Positions 26,284 through 33,795 of a DNA stretch of 64,000 nucleotides are shown piece by piece (the stretch's first letter is position 1; each line of letters begins with the position of its first letter). The DNA is from Xanthomonas sp. Leaf148 (lineage in GTDB: Bacteria > Pseudomonadota > Gammaproteobacteria > Xanthomonadales > Xanthomonadaceae): the NCBI RefSeq assembly GCF_001423585.1, contig NZ_LMOP01000001.1, forward strand, positions 496,001 to 560,000, in the 5' to 3' direction. The notes under the pieces are model-generated. The model saw only the letters and a program-made list of their open reading frames with translations. It was not told where the DNA came from and did not search any database. The translations under genes and the position numbers were made by a program.

Positions 26284-26469
26284 ATGGCACGTCCCGCGAC
26301 CAAGCAGAAATCCCAGCCCAGCATCGCTCGCAGCGAAGGCAAGTCGCAGCCGCTCAGTCGTGAGCGTATTGCTGCCGACATCGCCGCGTTCCGCAAGACC
26401 GGCGGCCGGATCGAAGTGCTCACCACCAACTTCGGCCCCGCCCGCAACGACGGCGACAAGATCGCGTAA
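26284..26469 (+). CDS. small conserved hypothetical protein (61 aa)
   Basis: A 61-residue basic protein with the conserved-looking core LSRERIAADIAAFRKTGG followed by RIEVLTTNFG. The N-terminus is Ser/Lys/Gln-rich and probably disordered. The start is decided by AGGAGG seven bases before ATG 26284. A good promoter lies at 26092-26122 and a terminator at 26553-26578, so this is a monocistronic, probably well expressed gene. The helix plus GGRIEVL pattern faintly recalls RNA-polymerase-associated SutA of Pseudomonas, too weak to assign. Confidence 0.75.
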   Translation: MARPATKQKSQPSIARSEGKSQPLSRERIAADIAAFRKTGGRIEVLTTNFGPARNDGDKIA

Positions 26470-26552
26470 GCAGCGAGCACGCTGTCGCTTGCGCCCGCAT
26501 CGCAGCGCGCGCTCGCGACAGTTGCAGCCAAGGGTTGCCTTGAAGTGTTACC

Positions 26553-26578
26553 GACGTGCCACCGCGAGGTGGCACGTC
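26553..26578 (+). terminator. intrinsic terminator after the 61-residue gene
   Basis: Perfect 11-bp stem (26553-26563 and 26568-26578, GACGTGCCACC and complement), GCGA tetraloop, followed by TGTTTT. It lies between the converging 61-residue and DUF4097 genes. Confidence 0.8.
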
Positions 26579-26589
26579 TGTTTTCGGCG

Positions 26590-27474
26590 TCAGTTGCTGT
26601 AGTCGATACGCACCGAACCCGAGTGCGACTCCAGTTTGATATCGCCGTTGCCGGCCCCCAGCGTCGCGCGCAGGCTCTTGCCAGGGCCGTACTCAGGCCG
26701 CTCCACCCGCCCGGCCACCGAGTGGATGTCGCCACTGAAGACCTCCACATTCAGCGCCGCCGAGACGTTGCGCGGCACGCCCAGCGTGATCGTGCCGCTG
26801 ACACTCTCTGCAGAGATGCTGCCGCCCGGCGCCAGCCCGGCCACCGTGACCGAGGCCGAGCCAGACACGCTTTGCGAACGCAACTGCGAGACCTGTCCCG
26901 CGCCGATCCGGATATCACCGGAAACGGACTCGGCCGACACCACCCCGCTGGCACCGGCTTGCGCGTCGATTTGCCCGCTAACCGTGCCCAGCGTCACCCG
27001 CCCGCTGCTCACCGTGCTGCGCAACGTCCCGCTGACCGTCTCCAGCTGCGCTTCCTTGGCACGACCGCGCGCCACTACGTCGCCACTGACGGATTTGAGC
27101 CGCAGCTGCGCAAGATCGACCTGATCCACATCGACCGACGCACTGACCGCAGCCACCTGCAGCATGGCGCCGCGCGGCACGCGCAACTCCAGCTGCGCTC
27201 CCTTGCTACTGCGGCTGGTATGCGGATAGATCACTTCCAATTGCAGCCGATTCGAACTCGCATCGACCTCCAGCCGCTGGCCCTCGCCCAAGGTGCCGGT
27301 CAGCGCCACCTCGTCGCGGTCCCAACCACGCACACGGATCTGACCGGCGATGTTTTCCAGCTCCACGCGCCCGCCACGTGCCAACGGATGACTCTGATTG
27401 ACCGCAGTTTGGGCCGCCGCCGGCGCAGCGCAAACCGCAGCCAACAGCAACAGGGAAAGATGTGCGTAGCGCAT
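26590..27474 (-). CDS. exported DUF4097 beta-strand-repeat protein
   Basis: A 294-residue exported protein with signal peptide MRYAHLSLLLLAAVCAAPAAAQ. The rest is a right-handed repeat of 18-20-residue units. Eight units carry the SVSG/TVSG signature (SVSGDVVARG, TVSGTLRS, TVSGQIDA, SVSGDIRI, SVSGSASV, SVSGTITL, then VFSGDIHS and SHSGSVRI), typical of DUF4097 putative adhesins. Function is unknown; homologues often accompany ECF sigma/anti-sigma genes, as here. ATG 27474 has AGGAG seven bases upstream. It begins 12 bases after the anti-sigma stop and is the last gene of the module. Confidence 0.88.
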   Translation of the reverse strand: MRYAHLSLLLLAAVCAAPAAAQTAVNQSHPLARGGRVELENIAGQIRVRGWDRDEVALTGTLGEGQRLEVDASSNRLQLEVIYPHTSRSSKGAQLELRVPRGAMLQVAAVSASVDVDQVDLAQLRLKSVSGDVVARGRAKEAQLETVSGTLRSTVSSGRVTLGTVSGQIDAQAGASGVVSAESVSGDIRIGAGQVSQLRSQSVSGSASVTVAGLAPGGSISAESVSGTITLGVPRNVSAALNVEVFSGDIHSVAGRVERPEYGPGKSLRATLGAGNGDIKLESHSGSVRIDYSN

Positions 27475-27485
27475 GAACATGCTCC

Positions 27486-28031
27486 TCAACTTGGGAAGGA
27501 TGTCTCGCCCTGAGAGGCAAGACGGGTCAATTGCAGCCGTTTGGCGTAGGTGCGCTGCAGTTGCGACAACAAAAAGGCGGACTGCGGGCTCTGCGCGATG
27601 GCCGCGTGGATGGCCTGCGCGCTTTGATCCAGCTCATCCAGCGCAGGCCGCAGATCGGCCGGCACCTGCTGCAGCGGCACCTGGGCGATGGCCTGCTGGT
27701 ATTGCCCGGCCAGCGCCTGCGCCTGCGCCACGAGCGCCGGCTTCGCTGCACGCGGCGGCGGTGTGTGCTGCCTGATGCCGGGCACGACAGCGACCAAGGC
27801 CACGACCGCTGCCAACGCAACGCCAAGCACCGGCAGCGCCCAGCGACGACGACCCGGCCGACGTGCCACCGCAGTGGCATGCGGCACCAGCGCCGGCGCG
27901 ATGCGCTCCCACAGCTGCGCAGGCGGCAAGCGCTGCTGCGGCAATGCCTGCAAGCGCGCGACCAGCGCAGCGTTTTCGGCCCGGGACTCGGCTTCGATGC
28001 GATCAGGGTGGTCGGGGTGGTCGGGGGTCAT
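27486..28031 (-). CDS. membrane anti-sigma factor-like protein
   Basis: A 181-residue predicted single-pass membrane protein. A cytoplasmic N-terminal segment (residues 1-63) leads to a transmembrane helix at about 67-88 (WALPVLGVALAAVVALVAVV) and a periplasmic helical C-terminus. No zinc motif is seen and I recognise no named domain. The anti-sigma role is inferred from its position: ATG 28031 overlaps the sigma stop by two bases, and it precedes a DUF4097 gene as in many ECF modules. Expression should be coupled to the sigma factor. Confidence 0.7.
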   Translation of the reverse strand: MTPDHPDHPDRIEAESRAENAALVARLQALPQQRLPPAQLWERIAPALVPHATAVARRPGRRRWALPVLGVALAAVVALVAVVPGIRQHTPPPRAAKPALVAQAQALAGQYQQAIAQVPLQQVPADLRPALDELDQSAQAIHAAIAQSPQSAFLLSQLQRTYAKRLQLTRLASQGETSFPS

Positions 28032-28612
28032 GCGTGTTCTCCAAGCCGCGCGCGCAGCAGACCGCGCGCGCGATGCAGTTGTGCCTTCGAACTGCCGACT
28101 GCCATCTGCAGTTGATCGGCAATTTCCTGGTGTTTCCAGCCTTCGATATCGTGCAGCACCAGCACCGCCCTGGCGCGCGGCGGCAGCGTTTCCAAGGCGC
28201 GCTCCAGATCCATCCGGATCGAGTGACAACCCGCTGCGTCGGGAACTGCCGCAAGCATCGCATCGGTGTCGTCACTGGCGTGATCGCCAAACGCCGCACG
28301 CGCGCGCAGCTCCATCAACGCGGTATTGACGGCAAGCCGATGCAACCAGGTGCCCAAGGCACTCTGGAAGCGAAACTGCGGCAATGCCTTCCACGCGGCG
28401 ATGAAGGTGTCCTGCAATACGTCATCGGCGCGCGCGGCATTGCCGCCACACAAGCGCCAGACCAGCGCATACAGCCGCGGCGAATGGCGGCGATAAATCG
28501 CCTCATACGCAGCGCGTTCGCCAGCCGCTGCCGCACGCGCCAACGCCGCATCGTCGCGGTCGGCGGGGGTGGCGCACGGCAGGGCATCGATGGGCACGGA
28601 GGTGTCGAGCAT
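28028..28612 (-). CDS. ECF RNA polymerase sigma factor
   Basis: A complete 194-residue ECF sigma factor. Region 2 spans about residues 23-100 (AYEAIYRRHSPRLYALVWRL, VLQDTFIAAWKALPQF, ALGTWLHRLAVNTALMELR) and region 4 about 135-190 (ALETLPPRARAVLVLHDIEG, HQEIADQLQMAVGSSKAQLH). Its regulon is unknown; the co-transcribed anti-sigma and DUF4097 genes suggest an envelope signal. It differs clearly from the sigma factor at the window start. It is first gene of a three-gene minus-strand operon. Confidence 0.93.
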   Translation of the reverse strand: MLDTSVPIDALPCATPADRDDAALARAAAAGERAAYEAIYRRHSPRLYALVWRLCGGNAARADDVLQDTFIAAWKALPQFRFQSALGTWLHRLAVNTALMELRARAAFGDHASDDTDAMLAAVPDAAGCHSIRMDLERALETLPPRARAVLVLHDIEGWKHQEIADQLQMAVGSSKAQLHRARGLLRARLGEHA

Positions 28613-28639
28613 AGCCAGTTGGATGCACCGAACAGCGCA

Positions 28640-28682
28640 ATGGTTTAAACCCGCGCAAACTTTTTTGGAAGCCCGCAGAACG
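28640..28682 (-). promoter_or_regulatory. possible autoregulatory promoter of the second ECF module
   Basis: On the minus strand upstream of the sigma start the sequence reads CCAAAAAAGTTTGCG then CGGGTTTAAACC, an A/T-rich island in GC-rich DNA. ECF genes are commonly autoregulated and some ECF -35 elements are A-rich. No consensus is known for this factor, so this is a guess based on position and composition. Confidence 0.3.
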
Positions 28683-28820
28683 GCGCGAGCCCTGGCTGGT
28701 GTGCTGGCGGTGCCGCACGGCTGGATCCGTGGCGAACAGCCGTCTCACCACTGCAATCGCTGCAGTGCTCGCTAATCCTCAGTGCAGCAGCCGATCACCA
28801 CTGCGAGAGCGGCCGATAAA

Positions 28821-28890
28821 GCGTACCTAGCAATCGTCAGGTGGTGCGCGGGCAACGCACTCAGAGCCGGGCGTACGAGTGGTACCTGCC
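28821..28890 (+). repeat. dispersed intergenic repeat, copy C
   Basis: Aligns to copy A from ACCTAG, GCAATCGTCAGG through CTCAG..CCGG and CGTACG, with a gap near the TAGCGAG start and several changes in the centre. It shares an AAAGCGTA upstream extension with copy D. Confidence 0.55.
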
Positions 28891-29055
28891 GATTCCCGGC
28901 CACGGCCGCCTGCCGGTAAGCGCAGTACGCATGTTCGCAGCTCTAAACCTTTTGGCCGGCCGCCGCATCCAAGTCTGCAATGGCGCACTCCCGCGCCGCA
29001 TCGCCGCCCGCCGACGCCACCGCGGCGTGGCGCCTGGTTTACGTTGGAGATCGTC

Positions 29056-29337
29056 ATGCCACCCCTGCTTGGACTGGCTCTGGCCTTGTGCACGCCCCAC
29101 TGCCCCCAAGTGCAGCGACTGGACACAGTGCAGCTCAGGGTGACGCCTGCCCGGATCGACGTCTGCCTACTGCATGCCCCCTTGGAGCAGGCCTCCTGCA
29201 TCGGTGCCAGTAGACCGGATGAGTGGGCACCGGTCCACGCGGTTGCGCAGACCTGGCGGCGCTTGGCGGTCTTGGTCGCGCATGACGTGCGTATCGGCAC
29301 TGAATGGCAGCGATCGGGTACAGCGAAGACGGGTTAG
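29056..29337 (+). CDS. uncertain small hypothetical protein (93 aa)
   Basis: An open frame of 93 codons starting MPPLLGLALALCTPHC, with TTGGAG eight bases before the ATG. The hydrophobic start could be a short export signal and the product has four cysteines. It resembles nothing I know, the C-terminal part is compositionally ordinary, and the overlapping minus-strand frame is also open. It may be a chance ORF in a degraded region. Confidence 0.25.
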   Translation: MPPLLGLALALCTPHCPQVQRLDTVQLRVTPARIDVCLLHAPLEQASCIGASRPDEWAPVHAVAQTWRRLAVLVAHDVRIGTEWQRSGTAKTG

Positions 29338-29693
29338 CTCCCAGCCAGCGCACCTCCGCAATCGGCAGGACGCGAATGTCTAAAGGTCCGACCACCAGCG
29401 CATCTGTAGAGCCGCTCGGCAAGCGTTGTACGGCGCTGTAATGCCAGGCACCTGGTTCGGCGCATCTAGCGTCGCCGCGGCCGTGAGCAGCGCCGCGCCG
29501 CAGGAACACCGTCGGTTTTGCAAGTCCGCATCTACCTCACTCACCTCAAAAAAAACAGGACAAGCACGAGGTGTAGCAACAGCGCCTGCTACAGCCGGAT
29601 GACTCAGACGCGCACACACGTTCATCCCCTGCACCTGTCGCGTGCAGGTTGCGCCGTTACAATGGCGGTCCACCCCGCTTTTTGCCTGATCTG
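29338..29693. other. region with possible frameshifted remnant, no intact gene
   Basis: Two minus-strand frames carry protein-like runs that could belong to one broken gene: LDAPNQVPGITAPYNACRAA in one and VVGPLDIRVLPIAEVRWLG then NPSSLYPIAAI in another. Joining them would need a frameshift near 29385-29410. I cannot name the protein. Confidence 0.25.
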
Positions 29694-30287
29694 ATGTCCG
29701 CGTCCGACCCCTTGCCCGCCATGATCCGCAGCCTGTTGCCTCACTGGAACCCGGAGTGGCTGGCAGTCGCAGTGCCAACGATCAAGATCGTGCTGATACT
29801 TGCCTTGGCGGGCTTGCTACGCCTGTTGTTGCGGCAGTTGCTGCGACGCGTATGCACGCGCTACAACGTGCCCGCCGAGATGATGATCGGTATTCGCCGC
29901 GTTGGCAGTTTCATCATTTCGACCAGCGCGTTGCTGATGGTCTTGCACGTTGCCGGTGTCTCTAGCGAAACGCTATGGACGGCATTCACCGGCTTTGCTG
30001 CGGTTGGCGCGGTGGCGTTTTTCGCCGCATGGAGCGTGCTGTCCAATATCTTCTGCACCTTCCTGATCATCACCACACGTCCGTTTCGACTGCACGATCA
30101 CATCGAGCTGCTCGAAGGTGGCGACAAGCCGGGCCTGAAGGGACGGGTGATCGATATCAACGTGATCTACACGACATTGGAAGAAACCGGCGACCATGCG
30201 GGCAGTGTACTGCAGGTCCCAAACAGCCTGTTTTTCCAGCGCACCACGCGTCGGTGGCGCGAAAGCAGCGGTTTCAACGCGAACTGA
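29694..30287 (+). CDS. small MscS-family mechanosensitive channel
   Basis: A 197-residue MscS-type protein reduced to essentials. Helices at about 20-40 and 65-85 precede the pore-lining TM3 and beta domain (GFAAVGAVAFFAAWSVLSN, then FCTFLIITTRPFRLHDHIEL). NVIYTTLEETGD and VPNSLFFQRTTRRW complete the middle-beta domain. The large C-terminal vestibule domain of E. coli MscS is absent, so the channel is truncated relative to the family archetype but probably functional. ATG 29694 (MSASDP) is the likely start. Confidence 0.9.
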   Translation: MSASDPLPAMIRSLLPHWNPEWLAVAVPTIKIVLILALAGLLRLLLRQLLRRVCTRYNVPAEMMIGIRRVGSFIISTSALLMVLHVAGVSSETLWTAFTGFAAVGAVAFFAAWSVLSNIFCTFLIITTRPFRLHDHIELLEGGDKPGLKGRVIDINVIYTTLEETGDHAGSVLQVPNSLFFQRTTRRWRESSGFNAN

Positions 30288-30422
30288 GCACGCAGTGACG
30301 TGGAGGGAATGGACCACCGTTCTTGCCGACCGCAAAGCTCCCGAACGTCCACAGCGCCGCCGGAACAACGTGCTCTCGGCAACGCATGTTTGAGGTCAAC
30401 AACACACCCGCCATTTGCGAGC

Positions 30423-30460
30423 GCACCAACGCACTCAACGCACTCAACGCACTCAACGCA
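30423..30460. repeat. 9-bp tandem repeat at the end of the DksA-like gene
   Basis: CACTCAACG occurs in three perfect head-to-tail copies, flanked by a CACCAACG half-match and a final CAGTTGG. The stop codon of the minus-strand DksA-like gene (30453-30455) lies inside the array. Confidence 0.85.
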
Positions 30461-30719
30461 GTTGGCTGTCTTTGCTGCCGCGACGGTTGAATCCGCCTTG
30501 CGCGCCCTGTTCCAGGTCGTGCGCCTCCTGACAGTTCACGCACAACTGCACACCAGGCACGGCCTTGCGTCGCGCTTCGGGAATCGGCGCATCGCAGGCT
30601 TCGCAATGGGTCAGGCTCGGCCCTTGGTGCAGCTGACTGCGCGCACGCTTGATCGCGTCTTCGACGGTGGCATCGATCTGGTCCTGCACTGCCCCATCAC
30701 CCGCCCATCCGGTCGCCAT
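30453..30719 (-). CDS. TraR/DksA-family zinc-finger protein
   Basis: An 88-residue member of the short TraR/DksA C4 zinc-finger family. An N-terminal helix (DQIDATVEDAIKRARSQL) leads to the finger CEACDAPIPEARRKAV...CVNC at about residues 39-62. DksA-like proteins enter the RNA polymerase secondary channel and modulate transcription with or without ppGpp. The length resembles YbiI/TraR rather than full DksA, and the acidic tip needed for DksA action is not evident. The C-terminus runs into the 9-bp repeat array. Confidence 0.87.
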   Translation of the reverse strand: MATGWAGDGAVQDQIDATVEDAIKRARSQLHQGPSLTHCEACDAPIPEARRKAVPGVQLCVNCQEAHDLEQGAQGGFNRRGSKDSQLR

Positions 30720-30850
30720 GATCGTCTCACCCTTATCTGGTCAGGTTAGATAGATGGTCATTGGCGCAGGCAAATCCAAGCCGGCCGTGCACAGTGCCCT
30801 CAAACTGGGTGCTCTAACATTCAGTCATCCGCACCCACGAGGGATTTGCA

Positions 30851-31105
30851 ATGGAACACCCTGTCCACCCGTTCTCCGAATTGTTCGCCCAACTTGGCTT
30901 GGCATCCGATGAGGCCAGCATTCGCACCTTCATCGCCGAACATTCGCCCTTGCCGGGCGATATGCGCCTGGAAGAAGCGCCGTTCTGGACGCCCGCACAA
31001 GCGCAGCTGCTGCGTGAAGAACGTCTCGACGATGCCGACTGGATCGTGACCATCGACCAGCTCAATATCGCCCTGCATACGACCGCTGACGATACCGGCG
31101 TCTGA
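30851..31105 (+). CDS. DUF2789 family protein
   Basis: An 84-residue cytoplasmic protein. The N-terminus (HPFSELFAQLGLASDEASIR, then FIAEHSPLPGD) and the central FWTPAQAQLLREERLDDADW match DUF2789, a family of unknown function. Monocistronic, followed by the bidirectional terminator at 31173-31202. Confidence 0.87.
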   Translation: MEHPVHPFSELFAQLGLASDEASIRTFIAEHSPLPGDMRLEEAPFWTPAQAQLLREERLDDADWIVTIDQLNIALHTTADDTGV

Positions 31106-31172
31106 CGCAGGCCCGCTCGATGCTTACGGTAGAGATCGCCTTCAGCGATCGCGCTGTACAACGCGCTGATAG

Positions 31173-31202
31173 AAAAAGAGCGGCCAATGGCCGCTCTTTT
31201 TT
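31173..31202. terminator. bidirectional intrinsic terminator
   Basis: Perfect stem (AAAAAGAGCGGCC / GGCCGCTCTTTTT, 31173-31185 and 31189-31201) with a three-base loop, and T-runs on both strands. It serves the converging DUF2789 and DUF1328 genes. Confidence 0.92.
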
Positions 31203-31250
31203 GCAGCAGTGCAGCTGACAGCGCAACACTGTCCAGCTGCACACTGCGCG

Positions 31251-31424
31251 TCAGGTCACCTTCTTGGCGATCGTCATGCCCAGCACAAACAGCACGATGG
31301 CGATGATGATGCCGGCCCAGAACAGGAACTTGGCAATTCCCATCGCAGCGCCTGCCATCCCGCCGAATCCGAGCGCACCGGCAATCAGTCCGATGATGGC
31401 GAAGATAATGGCCCACTTGATCAT
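31251..31424 (-). CDS. DUF1328 (YtjA) small membrane protein
   Basis: A 57-residue inner-membrane protein of DUF1328 (UPF0391, YtjA). Two hydrophobic helices ([20 protein letters not shown] and [18 protein letters not shown]) are joined by a Gly/Ala-rich loop. Function is unknown; the family is often stress-induced. AGGAGA eight bases before ATG 31424 settles the start, so the upstream frame extension is not used. Confidence 0.9.
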   Translation of the reverse strand: MIKWAIIFAIIGLIAGALGFGGMAGAAMGIAKFLFWAGIIIAIVLFVLGMTIAKKVT

Positions 31425-31846
31425 ATTGTTGTCTCCTAATCCGGCACGCTGCCGTTGTTCGATCGTGTGCTTGCGACACATCGCCGCAAAACATGCGCTG
31501 CACGCTACCCATCCACATGTGCCGCATTCGTGAATACACCTGACACACGCTGCCACACGCAGACGGCGTTCAGCGCTAACGGCGCGCAGGTTTCCTGCAA
31601 AGACCCTGCGCGTTGACGTTTCGTCGACGTCACCAGGCAACTTTCGATCGATGGTGTTTTCAAGACTGATCGAGTCGATAGCGACCACGCAGCAGGCGAG
31701 CTGATCGCGCTTGCCTGCATGAAGCTGATGTCATTGACCGCAATCGTCGGGAACCACCCGAACGCTCTGCAGCGCGCCTGCTCCTCACTGTTAAGACAGA
31801 TTCGCCAGCATCGGCGATCATGCAGCTCTTGCAGCAGTCGATCGCC
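31425..31846. other. intergenic region without recognisable gene
   Basis: About 420 bp between the divergent DUF1328 and metallopeptidase genes. It must hold both promoters. I see no gene, repeat or strong hairpin. Confidence 0.45.
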
Positions 31847-32347
31847 ATGGACACTCTTCGCTATCTCACCGGTTACCCGCCCGCCGTCCTGGATCAGGTG
31901 CGCGAGCTGATCGCACAGGACAAGCTCGCCGCGGTCCTGGCGCGGCGCTATCCGGAGCGGCACAGCATTCGCACCGATCGCCATCTGTACGATTACGTCA
32001 AGGCGATGAAGGAGCGTTACATGCGCTCCTCGCCCACCTTGCACAAGGCGATTTACGACAACCACCTGCAGGTGGTGAAGCATGCGCTGGGCACGCACAC
32101 GGCCATCTCGCGCGTGCACGGCGGCCGGCTCAAGGCCAGTCGCGAAATCCGGATTGCCTCGGTGTTTCGGGATGCACCGGAGCCCTTCCTGCAGATGATC
32201 GTCGCCCACGAGCTAGCGCACTTGAAAGAAGCCGATCACAACAAGGCCTTTTATCAGCTGTGCAACCACATGACCCCGGACTACCACCAGCTCGAATTCG
32301 ACCTGCGCCTGTATCTGACCCACCTGGCACTCGCAGCAGACAGCTGA
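31847..32347 (+). CDS. YgjP-like zinc metallopeptidase
   Basis: A 166-residue predicted metallopeptidase of the YgjP-like (DUF45/M48-related) group. The zinc motif HELAHLKEADHNKAFYQLC lies near residues 121-139: HExxH-type ligands then His in DHNKAF. The upstream RLKASREIRIASVF strand and C-terminal YHQLEFDLRLYLTHLA are also typical. Substrates are unknown. I prefer ATG 31847 (MDTLRYLTGYP), where relatives begin, over ATG 31820. Confidence 0.85.
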   Translation: MDTLRYLTGYPPAVLDQVRELIAQDKLAAVLARRYPERHSIRTDRHLYDYVKAMKERYMRSSPTLHKAIYDNHLQVVKHALGTHTAISRVHGGRLKASREIRIASVFRDAPEPFLQMIVAHELAHLKEADHNKAFYQLCNHMTPDYHQLEFDLRLYLTHLALAADS

Positions 32348-32382
32348 TCGCGTTGTGCCGGGTCACCGATTAGGATGCAGCC

Positions 32383-33639
32383 ATGCACGCCTCGTCCCTC
32401 GCGCAACTCACCCTCGCCGCACAAGGCCAACAGCCCGCGGCCATCAATGCGTTGGCGCAGGCGCTGGTGCGCGCCGGTGAGACGGAGCAAGCTCTCGCCT
32501 GGTACATCCGTGGCGCAGCCGCAGGCGATGCCACCGCCCAGATCGAAGCCGGCCGCATGCTGGCCTACGGCATCGGCGGTCCGGTGGATGTCGCTCAGGC
32601 CATCGCGCACTGGCAACACGCCGAGCACAACGGCGTGGCTGCAGCGTCGTATCTGCTGGCGACGCTGGCTATGGGCGAGGACCCTGGGCAGTTGGGAACA
32701 CAAGCGCATGCGCGGTTGCACGCTGCAGCAGACGCACACTACCCGCCGGCGCTGCGCGCGCTAGCCATTCAATACGGTCGAATCGATCACCCGCATCAGC
32801 AACAACACTGTGTGCGCCTGCTGGAGCAGGCTGCATCGGCTGGCGATGTGCCAGCCGCGGTGCTGCTCGCCGAGCGCCTGCTGCGCGGCGAAGGCATTGC
32901 CGCCCAGCCCGACGCAGCCGAGCACCTGCTGCGGCAACTGCAGCCGCTGGGAATCACGGCCCTCCCCGAGGTCCAGATCGCGCCTCCCGATCCGGTCGAT
33001 GACAGCGCGCCCGCGCACATGCACTTCACCCCTCGCGGCGCGCCGACGCGGCTCCACCAGCGTCCAACGATCGAAAGCCACTCCGCGGTGCTGTCCGCCG
33101 ACGAGTGCCGGCTATTGATCCTGCTGGCTCGCCCACATCTGCGCGCCTCCCAGGTGGTCGATCCGAATGATGCAAGCAGCCAGCGCACGCCGATCCGCAC
33201 CAGCCGCGGCGCGACGCTGGACCCGATTCTGGAAGACTTCGCCGCCCGCGCTGCGCAGGCGAGGCTGGCGGCTTGTGCGCGGCTACCGCTGACGCATGCC
33301 GAGCCATTGTCGGTGCTGTGCTACGCACCAGGGGAGCACTATCGCGCGCATCGCGACTACCTGCCGGCCAGCAGAATTGCCGCTGATCGTCCCGCTGCCG
33401 GTGATCGCCTGCGCACCGTCTGTGTGTATCTCAATGCGGTCGAGGCAGGAGGCCAGACCGATTTTCCGGTTGCAGGTGTCTGCGTGCCGCCGTGCGCAGG
33501 GTCGGTGGTGTGTTTCGACAACCTGCACGCCGATGGCCGGCCCGATCCTGATTCGCTGCATGCCGGCCTGCCGGTCGCGGCCGGGAACAAGTGGCTGGCG
33601 ACGCTGTGGTTCCGGCAGCGACGCTATCGGGATTGGTGA
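32383..33639 (+). CDS. Sel1-repeat / prolyl-4-hydroxylase-like 2-oxoglutarate oxygenase fusion
   Basis: A 418-residue two-part protein. Residues 1 to about 190 are tetratricopeptide/Sel1-like helical repeats (ALVRAGETEQALAWYIRGAA, LLEQAASAGDVPAAVLLAER). The C-terminal half is a prolyl-4-hydroxylase-type 2OG-Fe(II) oxygenase: PIRTSRGATLDPIL, YAPGEHYRAHRDYLPASR with the HxD iron ligands near 323 and 325, and the distal His in LHAGLPVAAGNKW. It probably hydroxylates prolines in a partner protein bound by the repeats (inference). Confidence 0.88.
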   Translation: MHASSLAQLTLAAQGQQPAAINALAQALVRAGETEQALAWYIRGAAAGDATAQIEAGRMLAYGIGGPVDVAQAIAHWQHAEHNGVAAASYLLATLAMGEDPGQLGTQAHARLHAAADAHYPPALRALAIQYGRIDHPHQQQHCVRLLEQAASAGDVPAAVLLAERLLRGEGIAAQPDAAEHLLRQLQPLGITALPEVQIAPPDPVDDSAPAHMHFTPRGAPTRLHQRPTIESHSAVLSADECRLLILLARPHLRASQVVDPNDASSQRTPIRTSRGATLDPILEDFAARAAQARLAACARLPLTHAEPLSVLCYAPGEHYRAHRDYLPASRIAADRPAAGDRLRTVCVYLNAVEAGGQTDFPVAGVCVPPCAGSVVCFDNLHADGRPDPDSLHAGLPVAAGNKWLATLWFRQRRYRDW

Positions 33640-33688
33640 ACAGGTTCATACACTGCGCCCCACTGACGTGGTTTAAAATGTTGCAGCG

Positions 33689-33726
33689 CGACGTGATCGG
33701 ACAGGGTCTGCAGACGTCGTTTTTTT
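33689..33726 (+). terminator. intrinsic terminator after the oxygenase gene
   Basis: A short stem (CGACGT 33689-33694 and ACGTCG 33714-33719) encloses a partly paired loop and is followed by seven T residues (33720-33726). It ends about 50-90 nt after the oxygenase stop and before the dehydrogenase gene. Confidence 0.6.
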
Positions 33727-33795
33727 GTTTCCCCATTGCACGGGTGCATGCCCGGTGTCAGGGGAGGCACATCACGCAGCCCCGCGGAGCCTTCG

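Larger units (their letters stand above)
28613..29055. other. gene-poor region with one dispersed repeat
   Basis: About 440 bp upstream of the ECF module. I see no supported gene. It carries repeat copy C (28821-28890). Confidence 0.45.
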
